Assembly (NCBI RefSeq): GCF_900103365.1
Contig: NZ_LT629703.1
Span: 5,690,501 to 5,754,500, forward strand
Direction: 5' to 3'
Source: Afipia sp. GAS231
GTDB lineage: Bacteria; Pseudomonadota; Alphaproteobacteria; Rhizobiales; Xanthobacteraceae
Length of the DNA: 64,000 nucleotides
The position numbers were made by a program, and so were the translations under genes. Numbering within the stretch: position 1 is the first letter of the stretch; every line of letters begins with the position of its first letter. The notes beneath the pieces are model-generated. The model did not search any database, was not told the DNA's origin, and saw nothing but the letters and a program-made list of their open reading frames with translations. Shown piece by piece: positions 1-9,776 of this stretch.

Positions 1-9
1 ATTCTGCCG

Positions 10-945
10 ATGGACGCCCTGCCTGCCCACATGCGCCCGGAACGTTCGTTCCAGGGCTTCATTCTCGCCCTGCAGCGGTTCTGGGCCGAGCAGGGCTGCG
101 TCATCCTGCAGCCCTACGACATGGAAATGGGGGCCGGCACCTTCCACCCGGCGACGACGTTGCGGGCGCTGGGGCCGAAGCGCTGGAATGCGGCCTATGT
201 GCAGCCCTCGCGGCGGCCCAAGGACGGCCGCTACGGCGAAAACCCCAACCGTCTGCAGCACTATTACCAGTTCCAGGTGATCATGAAGCCGTCGCCGCCG
301 AACCTGCAGGAGCTCTATCTGAAGTCGCTGGCCGCGATCGGCATCGATTCAGCGCTGCATGACATCCGCTTCGTCGAAGACGACTGGGAAAGCCCGACGC
401 TCGGCGCGTGGGGCCTGGGCTGGGAATGCTGGTGTGACGGCATGGAAGTCAGCCAGTTCACCTACTTTCAGCAGGTCGCGGGTGTCGAATGCGCGCCGGT
501 CGCCGGCGAACTTACGTATGGGCTCGAGCGTCTCGCCATGTATGTGCAGGGCGTCGACCGCGTCTATGATCTCAACTTCAACGGCCGCGACGGCGACGAG
601 CGCGTCACCTATGGCGACGTCTATCTGCAGGCCGAGCAGGAATATTCCCGGCACAACTTCGAGCATTCCGATTCCGAAATGCTGTTCAAGCAGTTCACGA
701 TGGCGGAGGAGGCCTGCCGGAAATATCTCGCGGCCGGCTGGAAGGAGGGCAGCAATCAGAAAGAGCATCTGATGGCGCTGCCGGCCTATGACCAATGCAT
801 CAAGGCAAGCCACGTCTTCAACCTGCTCGATGCCCGCGGCGTGATCTCGGTGACCGAGCGGCAGAGCTACATCATGCGCGTGCGCGAACTGGCCAAGGCC
901 TGCGGCGAAGCCTGGGTCCACACCGAAGCGGGCAGGGCGGTCTGA
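10..945 (+). CDS. glyQ: Glycyl-tRNA synthetase alpha subunit
   Basis: Catalytic subunit of the bacterial alpha2beta2 class II glycyl-tRNA synthetase, which charges tRNA-Gly in the cytoplasm. The 311-residue product has the usual length (E. coli about 303). It contains the family stretch [20 protein letters not shown] near residues 24-43, [20 protein letters not shown] near 66-85 and the class II core around [23 protein letters not shown] at 10 is the first start visible. An internal ATG at 31 is possible, and only nine bases lie upstream, so the true start cannot be fully settled. It overlaps glyS by one base (TGATG), indicating translational coupling of the two subunits. Confidence 0.97.
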   Translation: MDALPAHMRPERSFQGFILALQRFWAEQGCVILQPYDMEMGAGTFHPATTLRALGPKRWNAAYVQPSRRPKDGRYGENPNRLQHYYQFQVIMKPSPPNLQELYLKSLAAIGIDSALHDIRFVEDDWESPTLGAWGLGWECWCDGMEVSQFTYFQQVAGVECAPVAGELTYGLERLAMYVQGVDRVYDLNFNGRDGDERVTYGDVYLQAEQEYSRHNFEHSDSEMLFKQFTMAEEACRKYLAAGWKEGSNQKEHLMALPAYDQCIKASHVFNLLDARGVISVTERQSYIMRVRELAKACGEAWVHTEAGRAV

Positions 946-3044
946 TGCCTGATCTTCTGTTTGAACTGTTCTCCGAAGAAATTCCCGCGCGCATGCAGGC
1001 AAAGGCGGCGGACGATCTGCGCCGCATGGTGACCGACAAGCTGGTTGCCGAGGGCCTGGTCTACGAAGGCGCGAAAGCGTTCGCGACGCCGCGGCGGCTG
1101 ACCTTGACCGTGCACGGCATTCCGGCGCGCCAATCGGATCTCAAGACCGAACGCCGCGGACCGAAAATCGGTGCGCCCGATGCGGCGGTGCAGGGCTTTT
1201 TGAAAGCCACCGGTTTGAAGTCGCTCGACGAGGCAAATATCCAAAAGGATCCGAAGGGCGATTTCTACATCGCGCTGATCGAGAAGCCGGGCCGTCCGAC
1301 CCTGGACGTGCTGGCCGAAATCCTGCCGCCGATCATCCGCACCTTCCCGTGGCCGAAATCGATGCGCTGGGGCGAACGCTCGGCCCGATCAGGCTCGCTG
1401 ACCTGGGTGCGGCCGCTGCACTCGATCATCGCAACCTTCGGCATCGAAACCGAAGAACCCGAGGTCGTGAAATTTGCCATCGACGGCATCGAGGCCGGAC
1501 AGACCACCCATGGTCACCGCTTTATGGCGTCGGCCGAAATCTCCGTGCGCCGTTTCGACGATTACGAAGCGAAGCTGAAGGCTGCCAAGGTCGTGCTCGA
1601 CCCGCAGGCCCGCAAGGACATCATTCTGGCCGACGCCAAGACGCTGGCGCAGGCGCAGGGCTTCGAACTGGTCGAGGACCAGGTGCTGCTCGACGAGGTG
1701 TCGGGACTGGTCGAATGGCCGGTCGCCCTGATGGGATCGTTCGACCAGGAGTTTTTGTCGATTCCCGGCGAGGTGATCCGCGCCACCATCCGCAACAATC
1801 AGAAATGCTTTGTCGTCAGCGATCCCAAGACCGGCAAGCTGGCCAACAAGTTCATCCTGACCGCCAACATCGAGGCTAGCGACGGTGGCAAGACCATCAT
1901 CGGCGGCAACGAGCGCGTCATCCGCGCGCGGCTGAGCGATGCGAAATTCTTCTACGAGACTGACCTGAAGACGAAGCTTGAGGATCGGCTGAAGAAGTTC
2001 GACCAGATCGTGTTTCATGAGAAGCTCGGCACCCAGGCGGAACGCATCAAGCGCATCGAGCGCCTGGCCGCCGAGATCGCGCCGCTGGTGGGCGCCGATG
2101 TCGCGAAGACAAAACGCGCCGCGCATCTGGCGAAGGCCGACCTGCTGACCGAAGTGGTCGGCGAATTCCCGGAGCTGCAAGGCTTGATGGGCAAATACTA
2201 CGCGCTGGCGCAGGGCGAGGACGCTTCCGTCGCCGCCGCCAGCGAGGAACACTACAAGCCGCAGGGGCCGGCCGATCGCGTGCCGGCTGACCCGGTGAGC
2301 ATTGCCGTGGCGCTGGCCGACAAGCTCGATACGCTCGCCGGTTTCTGGGCGATCAACGAGAAGCCGACGGGCTCCAAGGATCCGTATGCGTTGCGTCGCG
2401 CAGCGCTCGGCGTCATCAGACTGGTGATCAACAACGAGATCCGTTTCCCGCTGGCTGCGGTTTCGCAGTCGGCCTTCGGCAGCCATGTCACCGCCGGTTA
2501 TGGCATGGGCGATCAGGTGGTCGATCTGCTGCCGTTCTTCGCCGATCGCCTGAAAGTCCAGCTCCGCGACCAGGGCGCGCGGCACGATCTGGTCGATGCC
2601 GTGTTCTCGCTCGGCGGTCAGGACGACTTGCTGATGGTGGTCCGCCGCGTCGAGGCGCTCGGCAAGTTCCTTGAGACCGACGACGGCAAGAATTTGCTGG
2701 CCGGCACCAAGCGCGCCAGCAACATCCTTTCGATCGAGGAAAAGAAGGACAAGCGGGCTTTCGACGGCGCGCCGGATCCCTCGCTGTACAAGCTCGACGA
2801 GGAAAAGGCGTTGGCGAAAGCGATCGATCAGGTCAAGAGCGAGGCCGGCCAAGCCGTCGCCAAGGAAGATTTCGCCGGCGCGATGAGCGCGATGGCAAAA
2901 CTGCGTCCGGCGGTCGATGCGTTCTTTGACAAGGTCAAGGTCAATGACGATGAACCTAAGGTGCGCGAGAACCGACTAAAGCTCCTGAACGAGATTCGCG
3001 CGGCGACGCGCGCGGTTGCAGATTTTTCGAAGATCGAAGGCTAG
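945..3044 (+). CDS. glyS: Glycyl-tRNA synthetase beta subunit
   Basis: Beta subunit of the tetrameric glycyl-tRNA synthetase, needed for tRNA-Gly recognition. The product is 699 residues (E. coli about 689) and begins [17 protein letters not shown], the standard GlyS start. The ATG at 945 overlaps the glyQ stop, so a reading frame opening further upstream at 795 is not the real start. Family motifs visible include [23 protein letters not shown] and [16 protein letters not shown]. The C-terminal anticodon-binding region ends near residue 699. The pair forms an operon that may extend into the methyltransferase gene 3 bases downstream. Confidence 0.97.
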   Translation: MPDLLFELFSEEIPARMQAKAADDLRRMVTDKLVAEGLVYEGAKAFATPRRLTLTVHGIPARQSDLKTERRGPKIGAPDAAVQGFLKATGLKSLDEANIQKDPKGDFYIALIEKPGRPTLDVLAEILPPIIRTFPWPKSMRWGERSARSGSLTWVRPLHSIIATFGIETEEPEVVKFAIDGIEAGQTTHGHRFMASAEISVRRFDDYEAKLKAAKVVLDPQARKDIILADAKTLAQAQGFELVEDQVLLDEVSGLVEWPVALMGSFDQEFLSIPGEVIRATIRNNQKCFVVSDPKTGKLANKFILTANIEASDGGKTIIGGNERVIRARLSDAKFFYETDLKTKLEDRLKKFDQIVFHEKLGTQAERIKRIERLAAEIAPLVGADVAKTKRAAHLAKADLLTEVVGEFPELQGLMGKYYALAQGEDASVAAASEEHYKPQGPADRVPADPVSIAVALADKLDTLAGFWAINEKPTGSKDPYALRRAALGVIRLVINNEIRFPLAAVSQSAFGSHVTAGYGMGDQVVDLLPFFADRLKVQLRDQGARHDLVDAVFSLGGQDDLLMVVRRVEALGKFLETDDGKNLLAGTKRASNILSIEEKKDKRAFDGAPDPSLYKLDEEKALAKAIDQVKSEAGQAVAKEDFAGAMSAMAKLRPAVDAFFDKVKVNDDEPKVRENRLKLLNEIRAATRAVADFSKIEG

Positions 3045-3047
3045 CCC

Positions 3048-3650
3048 ATGGATCGCAAAACGCTTGCCGCTTACGACCAGGATGCGGCGGCGTTCGCGAA
3101 GGACTGGCACGATCAGCCGGCCCCGGTTGATCTCCAGGAAGTCGTCGAACGTTTTTTCGTCCGCGGCGGCAACTCGGCCGATATCGGCTGCGGCAGCGGC
3201 CGCGAGGTGGCTTGGCTCAACACCAACGGATTCTCAGCCACCGGCTTCGACGCTTCGGAAGGCCTGCTCAAGGAAGCCTGCCAGCGCTATCCCGGGCTCA
3301 AGTTCAAGCACGCCGAATTGCCCGAGCTGCGCGGCGTCGGCACGTTCGACAATGTGCTGTGCGAAACCGTGATCATGCATCTCGACCGCAAGCAGATCGC
3401 GGCTTCAGTCCGCCGCCTGCTCGATGTCGTCAAGCCGAGCGGCATTCTGTACCTGAGCTGGCGCGTCACCGACGATGCCGATCTGCGCGACGCCCAGGGC
3501 CGGCTCTATTGCGCCTTCGATGCCGCCTTGGTGCTGGCGGAGTTGAAGGAGACGACCGTGTTGCTCGACGAAGAGGTCGTCAGCGCCTCATCGGGCAAGA
3601 AGATCCACCGCCTCGTGGTGAAGAAGCCGGGGCTGGAAATTCGCGAGTAG
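3048..3650 (+). CDS. Class I SAM-dependent methyltransferase
   Basis: Small 200-residue Rossmann-fold methyltransferase of unknown substrate. Motif I, DIGCGSGRE, lies at residues 45-53 and binds S-adenosylmethionine. An acidic residue of the second strand follows in GFDASEG, and a motif IV-like stretch occurs in DNVLCETVIMHL. Such stand-alone enzymes often methylate small molecules. It starts 3 bases after glyS and is probably cotranscribed with the synthetase genes, but that position gives no substrate. The fold is clear and the function is not. Confidence 0.8.
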   Translation: MDRKTLAAYDQDAAAFAKDWHDQPAPVDLQEVVERFFVRGGNSADIGCGSGREVAWLNTNGFSATGFDASEGLLKEACQRYPGLKFKHAELPELRGVGTFDNVLCETVIMHLDRKQIAASVRRLLDVVKPSGILYLSWRVTDDADLRDAQGRLYCAFDAALVLAELKETTVLLDEEVVSASSGKKIHRLVVKKPGLEIRE

Positions 3651-3660
3651 ATCGTGGTTC

Positions 3661-3740
3661 GTAGGGTGGATTAGCGAAGCGTAATCCACCATCTTTCTCG
3701 CACGTGTCATGGTGGATTACGCCTGCGGCTAATCCACCCA
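3661..3740. repeat. Intergenic palindromic repeat, GTAGGGTGG family
   Basis: About 80 bases forming a long imperfect inverted repeat. The left arm GTGGATTAGCGAAGCGTAAT is answered by a right arm of the type ATTACGCCTGCGGCTAATCC. A second copy of the same family lies at 21565-21654. It sits between convergent genes and resembles the short palindromic elements common in Bradyrhizobium-type genomes. Confidence 0.8.
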
Positions 3741-3757
3741 CGCAGTTTCCAAAACAA

Positions 3758-3792
3758 AAAGCCCCGCCTGGAGGGGGGACCCAGGCGGGGCC
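3758..3792 (-). terminator. Rho-independent terminator of the DUF1236 gene
   Basis: GCCCCGCCTGG and CCAGGCGGGGC form a GC-rich stem of about 11 bp with a short G-rich loop. Read on the - strand the stem is followed by a T-rich run (TTTTTGTTTT), so it ends transcription of the - strand gene at 3870-4226. Confidence 0.8.
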
Positions 3793-3869
3793 TTCTTGTC
3801 CGGTCGGATCTCACGCACATCCGCTTGCGCGGCGCCCGGACGTCCTTGAACGCGTTCAATCGCGCGTGC

Positions 3870-4226
3870 TTACTCGACCACCTGAACGATGCGACGCGAG
3901 CGCGGCTCGACCAGCACGGTCTGGCCGTTCACCACGGTGTAGCGATAGGGCGTGGCGCCATAGGTCTGCGGCACGTCGTAATAGGTCACGCCCGATTCCG
4001 GCAGCACGCCGCCGACGATCACGCGATCGGGAATCGTGTAGTTCGGGACCCGCTCGCGCACGATATATTCACGGAACGCCGGCCGCTGGTCGACGGCGAT
4101 CCCCTCATTGTCGTCGATAACGACGGTGCCACCACGGACGACACCGACGGTGCTTTGCGCCTGTGCGGCGACCGGCGCCGCCAAGGCGCCTGCAATCGCG
4201 GCAATGGCCAATATCCTGTTTCGCAT
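3870..4226 (-). CDS. Secreted DUF1236-type protein
   Basis: 118-residue exported protein. The ATG at 4226 is preceded at good distance by AAGGAG (complement of 4233-4238) and opens a signal peptide, MRNRILAIAAIAGALAAPVA, ending near AQAQ at about residue 22. The mature part has the DUF1236-like pattern: a segment around PNYTIPDRVIVGGVLPESGV and a C-terminal stretch typical of the domain (YRYTVVNGQTVLVEPRSRRI). DUF1236 proteins are small periplasmic or cell-surface proteins of Rhizobiales without assigned function. The 243 bases upstream, to the divergent gene at 4470, carry only a short GC hairpin near 4247-4267. Confidence 0.75.
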   Translation of the reverse strand: MRNRILAIAAIAGALAAPVAAQAQSTVGVVRGGTVVIDDNEGIAVDQRPAFREYIVRERVPNYTIPDRVIVGGVLPESGVTYYDVPQTYGATPYRYTVVNGQTVLVEPRSRRIVQVVE

Positions 4227-4469
4227 GACGAACTCCTTTTGCGAGGAAGGCACCGGCGATCGCCGGCGCATCAGGCGACCCAATTCATCGCGCGCGGCAA
4301 TGTTCCGGGAATCCGCGGCCTCATACGCGGCGATTCCGGGGAATTGTCGTGGAGTGTGGGAACCCGTTGAGTGGCTGGACGTCTTCTGTTGCGGAACCGC
4401 GCCAGCGGGTAGATTGCCGTCCTCGATCTCGATTCGATATTTCCATCAAATCAGCCGGAGACATTTGAA

Positions 4470-4625
4470 ATGACCATCACCGCCGCGCACGTTCCCGCCA
4501 TCGTAGCCCTGATTGCTGGAATCCTGATCCTCCTGATGCCGCGGTTGCTCAATTTCATCGTGGCGATCTACCTGATCTTCGTCGGCCTGGTCGGCCTCGG
4601 CGTGCTCAGGATGTTTCACCTCTAG
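4470..4625 (+). CDS. DUF3096-type small membrane protein
   Basis: 51-residue hydrophobic protein beginning MTITAAHVPAIVALIAGILI and ending LGVLRMFHL. Two hydrophobic segments (about residues 8-24 and 27-46), separated by a short MPRLLN turn, make a helical hairpin in the inner membrane. This is the layout of DUF3096 proteins, which have no known function. A weak ribosome site (GGAG at 4457-4460) precedes the ATG. It is a separate transcription unit before ppdK. Confidence 0.7.
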   Translation: MTITAAHVPAIVALIAGILILLMPRLLNFIVAIYLIFVGLVGLGVLRMFHL

Positions 4626-4715
4626 CGCTGGAAAGCCGGGTTTCGCGGCTTGCGCGGAACCCTCCAAAGTGGTGTAAGGCGCGCATCATCCCCCATCTTC
4701 GGATAGTTGGAATCC

Positions 4716-7598
4716 ATGGCCAAAGCCGTCGCGAAGTCCAAAAAAACTGCAGTGAAAACCGTAGTGAAATCAAAGCCATCCACGCGGGCCAAGGCGGCAC
4801 CGCCGCCGTCCGCCCGCAAGGCTCTGAAGAAGGCTGCGGCCAAGACAGCAGCAAAGCCAGCCGCCAAGGCCGCTGTGAAGAAGGCGGCAGTGAAAAAGCC
4901 CGTGGCTGAGGCGGTAAAATCCGGCAAGTGGGTCTATACCTTCGGCGACGGCAAGGCCGAGGGCAAAGCGGGTCTGCGCGACCTGCTCGGCGGCAAGGGC
5001 GCCAACCTCGCCGAGATGGCGAATCTTGGCCTGCCGGTGCCTCCCGGCTTCACGATTCCGACCTCGGTCTGCACCTATTTCTACGCCCACGACAAATCCT
5101 ATCCGCCGGCGTTGAAGGCGCAGGTCGAGAAGGCGCTCGATCACGTCGGCAAGCTGGCCGGCAAGGCATTCGGCGACTCGAAGAATCCGCTGCTGGTGTC
5201 GGTCCGCTCCGGCGGCCGCGCCTCGATGCCGGGCATGATGGACACCGTGCTCAACCTCGGCCTCAACGACAAGACGGTCGAGGCGCTCGCTGAACTCTCC
5301 GGCGATCGCCGCTTCGCCTATGACAGCTATCGCCGCTTCATCACCATGTATTCGGACGTGGTGCTCGGCTTCGAACATCATCATTTCGAGGACATCCTCG
5401 ACACCTTCAAGGACGGCCAGGGCTACACGCTCGACACCGACCTCACCGGCGACGACTGGGTCGAACTGGTCGGCCGTTACAAGGAAGCGGTGGCGCGCGA
5501 GACCGGCAAGGATTTCCCGCAGGATCCGCACGAGCAGTTGTGGGGCGCGATCGGCGCCGTGTTCTCGTCCTGGATGAACGCGCGCGCGGTGACCTATCGC
5601 CGCCTGCACGATATCCCAGAATCGTGGGGCACCGCGGTCAACATCCAGGCCATGGTGTTCGGCAACATGGGCGAGACCTCGGCGACCGGCGTTGCGTTCA
5701 CGCGCAATCCCTCGACCGGCGAGAGCAAGCTGTACGGCGAATTCCTGATCAACGCGCAGGGCGAAGACGTGGTGGCGGGCATCCGCACGCCGCAGGACAT
5801 CACCGAATTTGCGCGCCAGGAATCCGGCTCCGACAAGGCGTCGATGGAAGTCGCGATGCCGGACGCCTTCAAGGAACTGACGCGGATCTACACGCTCCTG
5901 GAAAAGCACTACCGCGACATGCAGGACATGGAGTTCACGGTCGAGCAGGGCAAATTGTGGATGCTGCAGACCCGCGGCGGCAAGCGCACGGCGAAGGCGG
6001 CACTCCGCATCGCGGTCGAGCTCGCCAATGAAGGCCTGATCTCGAAAAAGGACGCGGTGATGCGGATCGATCCGGCGTCGCTGGATCAGTTGCTGCATCC
6101 GACCATCGATCCCGCGGCCAAGCGCGACGTCATCGCGACCGGCCTGCCGGCTTCGCCCGGTGCGGCGTCCGGCGAGATCGTGTTCTCGTCCGATGAAGCC
6201 GCCAAACTGCAGGCCGACGGCCGCAAGGTCATTCTGGTGCGGATCGAGACCTCGCCGGAAGACATTCACGGCATGCACGCCGCCGAAGGCATTCTCACCA
6301 CCCGCGGCGGCATGACCTCGCACGCCGCCGTGGTGGCGCGCGGCATGGGCAAGCCCTGCGTCTCCGGTTGCGGTACCATCCGCGTCGATTACGGCCGCGG
6401 CACCATGAGCATCGGTTCGCGCTCGTTCAAGACCGGTGACGTCATCACGATTGATGGCTCCCTTGGCCAGGTGCTGGCCGGACGGATGCCGATGATCGAG
6501 CCGAAACTGTCGGGCGAATTCGGCACGCTGATGGGCTGGGCTGACGCCGTCCGCAAGCTCGGCGTCCGCGTCAACGGTGACACGCCTGATGATGCGCGGA
6601 CCGCCATCAAGTTCGGCGCCGAAGGCATCGGTCTGTGCCGCACCGAGCACATGTTCTTCGAGGAAACCCGCATCCGCACCGTGCGCGAGATGATCCTTTC
6701 CGAGGACGAACAGTCGCGCCGCGCTGCGCTGTCCAAGCTGCTGCCGATGCAGCGCGCCGATTTCGTCGAGCTGTTCGAGATCATGAAGGGACTGCCGGTC
6801 ACGATCCGCCTGCTCGATCCACCGCTGCACGAGTTCCTGCCGCACACGCAAGCCGAGATCGAGGAAGTCGCGCGCGCGATGAACACCGATCCGCGTAAGC
6901 TCGCCGATCGCGCCCGCGATCTCGCCGAGTTCAACCCGATGCTGGGTTTCCGCGGCTGCCGTCTCGCCATCGCCTATCCGGAAATCGCCGAGATGCAGGC
7001 GCGCGCGATCTTCGAGGCCGCGGTCGAGGCCGAGAAGCGCACCGGCAAGGCCGTCGGCCTCGAGGTGATGGTGCCGCTGATCGCGACCAAGGCCGAATTC
7101 GACCTGGTCAAGGCGCGCATCGACGCTTCCGCCCAAGCTGTCATGAAGGAGACCGGCAAGAAGATCGCGTATCAGGTTGGTACGATGATCGAGCTGCCGC
7201 GCGCGTGCCTGATGGCCGGCGACATCGCGCAGACCGCGGAGTTCTTCTCGTTCGGCACCAACGACCTGACGCAGACCACCTACGGCATCAGCCGCGACGA
7301 CGCGGCGAGTTTCCTCGGCACCTACGTGGCCAAGGGCATTCTCGAGATCGATCCGTTCATCTCGGTTGACCGCGCCGGCGTCGGCGAACTCGTGAAGATC
7401 GGCGTCGCCCGCGGCCGCAAGACCCGGCCGAACCTCAAGGTCGGCATCTGCGGCGAACACGGCGGCGATCCCGCATCGGTGGCGTTCTGCCACGAGATCG
7501 GGCTCGATTACGTGTCGTGCTCGCCCTACCGCGTCCCGATCGCCCGCCTCGCCGCGGCACAGGCAGCACTTGGCAAGACGGTGGCGAGCCAGGCGTAA
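4716..7598 (+). CDS. ppdK: Pyruvate, phosphate dikinase with Lys/Ala-rich tail
   Basis: Interconverts pyruvate, ATP and phosphate with phosphoenolpyruvate, AMP and pyrophosphate, linking the C3 and PEP pools in central carbon metabolism. The 960-residue chain has an ATP-grasp domain from about residue 72, the phosphohistidine domain with catalytic His536 in TRGGMTSHAAVVARG, and the PEP-binding TIM barrel with Cys912 in GICGEHGGDP. Both residues are offset by about 81 from the classical bacterial enzyme (His455, Cys831), because residues 1-70 form an extra Lys/Ala/Pro-rich tail resembling histone H1 or AlgP repeats. The ATG at 4716 is preferred over an in-frame TTG at 4707. Confidence 0.96.
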   Translation: MAKAVAKSKKTAVKTVVKSKPSTRAKAAPPPSARKALKKAAAKTAAKPAAKAAVKKAAVKKPVAEAVKSGKWVYTFGDGKAEGKAGLRDLLGGKGANLAEMANLGLPVPPGFTIPTSVCTYFYAHDKSYPPALKAQVEKALDHVGKLAGKAFGDSKNPLLVSVRSGGRASMPGMMDTVLNLGLNDKTVEALAELSGDRRFAYDSYRRFITMYSDVVLGFEHHHFEDILDTFKDGQGYTLDTDLTGDDWVELVGRYKEAVARETGKDFPQDPHEQLWGAIGAVFSSWMNARAVTYRRLHDIPESWGTAVNIQAMVFGNMGETSATGVAFTRNPSTGESKLYGEFLINAQGEDVVAGIRTPQDITEFARQESGSDKASMEVAMPDAFKELTRIYTLLEKHYRDMQDMEFTVEQGKLWMLQTRGGKRTAKAALRIAVELANEGLISKKDAVMRIDPASLDQLLHPTIDPAAKRDVIATGLPASPGAASGEIVFSSDEAAKLQADGRKVILVRIETSPEDIHGMHAAEGILTTRGGMTSHAAVVARGMGKPCVSGCGTIRVDYGRGTMSIGSRSFKTGDVITIDGSLGQVLAGRMPMIEPKLSGEFGTLMGWADAVRKLGVRVNGDTPDDARTAIKFGAEGIGLCRTEHMFFEETRIRTVREMILSEDEQSRRAALSKLLPMQRADFVELFEIMKGLPVTIRLLDPPLHEFLPHTQAEIEEVARAMNTDPRKLADRARDLAEFNPMLGFRGCRLAIAYPEIAEMQARAIFEAAVEAEKRTGKAVGLEVMVPLIATKAEFDLVKARIDASAQAVMKETGKKIAYQVGTMIELPRACLMAGDIAQTAEFFSFGTNDLTQTTYGISRDDAASFLGTYVAKGILEIDPFISVDRAGVGELVKIGVARGRKTRPNLKVGICGEHGGDPASVAFCHEIGLDYVSCSPYRVPIARLAAAQAALGKTVASQA

Positions 7599-7628
7599 CG
7601 CGCAACTAACTGCTGACGAGATTGAAAT

Positions 7629-7652
7629 GGCCGGGATTTTTCCCGGCCATTT
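7629..7652 (+). terminator. Rho-independent terminator of ppdK
   Basis: GGCCGGGA, a TTTT loop and TCCCGGCC form a perfect 8-bp stem at 7629-7648, followed by ATTTTCG, 30 bases after the ppdK stop codon. Confidence 0.8.
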
Positions 7653-7669
7653 TCGTTTCTGGCACAGCC

Positions 7670-7758
7670 GTCATTGCGAGCGAAGCGAAGCAATCCATCT
7701 TGCTTGCTACGCCAACGGAAGACTGGATTGCTTCGTCGCTGCGCTCCTCGCAATGACG
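7670..7758. repeat. Intergenic palindromic repeat, CATTGCGAGCG family
   Basis: Begins GTCATTGCGAGCGAAGCGAA and ends with the reverse complement type TCGCTGCGCTCCTCGCAATG, so the transcript folds into a long hairpin. The same family recurs at 33828-33911 with a different centre. Confidence 0.85.
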
Positions 7759-8015
7759 GAGTAGGGTTCCCGTATTCCTCCGCTCGTAGTTCCTTCATCC
7801 TGTTCGTTGACGGGATGTTTACCACTTTCATCGAGCGCGCATTTACCAACACTTTCGAAGCCAATGCGCAAAAGCCTGCGGTGCATTGCCTGTGACATAC
7901 ACGCAACGCGGATTAACTCCCCGGCAACCTAAATTCGATACCAACGAAAAAGGTCGAATTTTACGGACGTACTGAAGTTCGATCGCGTTTTGTAAGCGTT
8001 GCGTAGAGCGTATCG

Positions 8016-9476
8016 ATGTTTGTGTTGCGTAACCATCCGAAGGGCGCGCGGTTCGCGTCCTTCGGACTCGGTCTTTGCGTCTTCGCATTGATGCCGACCG
8101 AGATCGGATATCAGGATATCGCTTCGCTATTGGCCCGGCAGCCCGGTGTCGCCGAGCGCTGGCAGAAGCGGGTGTTCTCCGCCGTCGGCACCATCCAGGT
8201 CGCGACCTTCTCGTTCGGTCGGCCGATCGGAACCTCCTCGCCGCAGACCGCGACCTACCAGCTCGCGAGCCTCAATAATCAGGGCATCGACATCACCGGT
8301 TCGGTGACGCGCAATCCGCTCGCATCTCCGCCGCCGCGCTATCAGGCCGCTGACTTTCCCAAAGTAGATCGCACGGCCAAGGGCGACCGGCTGGTGGTGA
8401 CGCCGCCGCAATCGAACGAGGCCGCCAACCCGGCCGACCATGTGCCGGCGATCGAGGATCCCGCGACCTCCAACGCATTGGTGAAGGGCGCCAAGACCGT
8501 CGAGCGCGCGCCGGCGACTGAGCCCGCGCCGCTCGATCCGGAACTGCAGGCCGCGCTCAGCGCGCCGCCGCTCGCGCAATACGACGTGTCGATGTCGCTC
8601 GAAGCCAATCCGCTCGACGATCTCAAGGGCGCTCCACAAGCGCCGTTGGCCTTGGTGCCCCTCGCGCCTGCGCCGCGGCGCGACAATTTTTCCTTCAAGA
8701 CTTCCAACCTGTTCTTCGGCTCGTCGCTCGGCTCACCCGAGAGTATCGAACGCTGGCAGCCCGGCGAAGAGCCGACCATCGTGGTTCCAAACGTGGCTCC
8801 GGATCCCGACATGAAGGTGATGGCGTCATTGCCGGTCGATGCCGACGGCCCGGTCCGCGCCGGCGAGATGGGCGAGAGCATCGCGCCGAAGGGAGAGGTC
8901 AATTCCGACAACCAGCACGCCAAGACGCCGGCCGAGCGCCTTGGCCTGTTCGATGACAAGTCGCGCGCCAAATCCGAAAAATGCCTGGCGGAAGCCGTCT
9001 ATTTCGAAGCCCGCGGCGAGGCGGTGCGTGGCCAGATCGCAGTCGCCCAGGTGGTGCTGAACCGGGCCTTCTCCGGCAAATATCCGGACACGGTGTGCGG
9101 CGTGGTCTATCAGAACAAGCATCGCCATCTGGCGTGCCAGTTTACCTTCGCCTGCGATAACAATGCCGACATCATTCGCGAACCCGACATGTGGGACCGC
9201 GCGCAGAAGATCTCCAAAGCGATGCTGGACGGCCGGCTGTGGCTGCCGGAAGTAGACAAGTCGACGCACTACCATGCCTATTGGGTGCGTCCGTCCTGGG
9301 TCAGTGAAATGAAGAAGATGTACAAGTTCGGCGTCCACACCTTCTATCGTCCGCGCGCCTGGGGTGACGGCAGCGACGCGCCGAGCTGGGGCAGCCCCGC
9401 CGAGACCGCCGCGATCTCCGCCAAGCTCGCCGAAGCCGCGCAGAGCTCAGCCGAGCAGGCCAGCCTGAAGCGGTGA
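8016..9476 (+). CDS. SleB-type cell wall hydrolase with long N-terminal linker
   Basis: 486-residue envelope protein. The C-terminal 120 or so residues, from CLAEAVYFEARGEAVRGQIA near residue 325, match the Hydrolase_2 (SleB) domain, a peptidoglycan lytic enzyme family with a conserved Glu in the YFEARGE motif. Residues 14-30 form one hydrophobic segment that could be a signal anchor. Residues about 50-320 are Pro/Ala/Ser-rich with low predicted structure and look like a periplasmic spacer. The role is probably cell wall remodelling; its exact bond specificity is not visible. Confidence 0.85.
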   Translation: MFVLRNHPKGARFASFGLGLCVFALMPTEIGYQDIASLLARQPGVAERWQKRVFSAVGTIQVATFSFGRPIGTSSPQTATYQLASLNNQGIDITGSVTRNPLASPPPRYQAADFPKVDRTAKGDRLVVTPPQSNEAANPADHVPAIEDPATSNALVKGAKTVERAPATEPAPLDPELQAALSAPPLAQYDVSMSLEANPLDDLKGAPQAPLALVPLAPAPRRDNFSFKTSNLFFGSSLGSPESIERWQPGEEPTIVVPNVAPDPDMKVMASLPVDADGPVRAGEMGESIAPKGEVNSDNQHAKTPAERLGLFDDKSRAKSEKCLAEAVYFEARGEAVRGQIAVAQVVLNRAFSGKYPDTVCGVVYQNKHRHLACQFTFACDNNADIIREPDMWDRAQKISKAMLDGRLWLPEVDKSTHYHAYWVRPSWVSEMKKMYKFGVHTFYRPRAWGDGSDAPSWGSPAETAAISAKLAEAAQSSAEQASLKR

Positions 9477-9481
9477 GGCGT

Positions 9482-9620
9482 TGTCGTCCCTGCGAACGCA
9501 GGGACCCATACCGCGTGATCTATCGATAAGGCGCGGTGGCTGAGACCTTTCGCACAACAACTGCCGCGGTGTATGGGTCCCTGCGCCCGTGCGCAATTGC
9601 GCACTAGGCAGGGACGACGA
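9482..9620. repeat. Intergenic palindromic repeat, TCGTCCCTGCG family
   Basis: The left end GTCGTCCCTGCGAACGCAGG and right end GGCAGGGACGACG are inverted, with a second nested pair (GGGACCCATAC and GTATGGGTCCC). It fills about half of the 300-bp gap between the hydrolase and the MFS gene. The rest of the gap has no gene. Confidence 0.8.
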
Positions 9621-9776
9621 ATAGGATTGTCCTCGCCGATCCCCTTCATTGCTCTCGCCGATTTTGCAGGGCTGCCCTGCGGCGAAAAATTTTTCCCCGC
9701 CGCCCTTGGGATTTCCATGCGAATGCATTAACTCCCCGTAACGTTCTCGACAGACCGGATTCCTGGGGGAAGCACC

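Larger units (their letters stand above)
7599..8015. other. 417-bp gene-free region before the cell wall hydrolase
   Basis: Holds the ppdK terminator, the CATTGCGAGCG repeat and then about 250 relatively AT-rich bases with no convincing gene. Within the latter, AAATTCGA at 7931-7938 and TCGAATTT at 7954-7961 form an exact inverted repeat with a 15-base spacer. It could be an operator or mRNA hairpin 55 bases before the next start codon. Confidence 0.6.

Noticed and set aside
1389..2852. A 487-codon open frame on the - strand inside glyS
   Set aside because: Antisense shadow of glyS with low-information composition.
4770..7493. A 907-codon open frame on the - strand inside ppdK
   Set aside because: It lies entirely antisense to a clear family gene, has His/Arg/Asp-rich composition typical of the antisense of GC-rich coding sequence and shows no recognisable domain.
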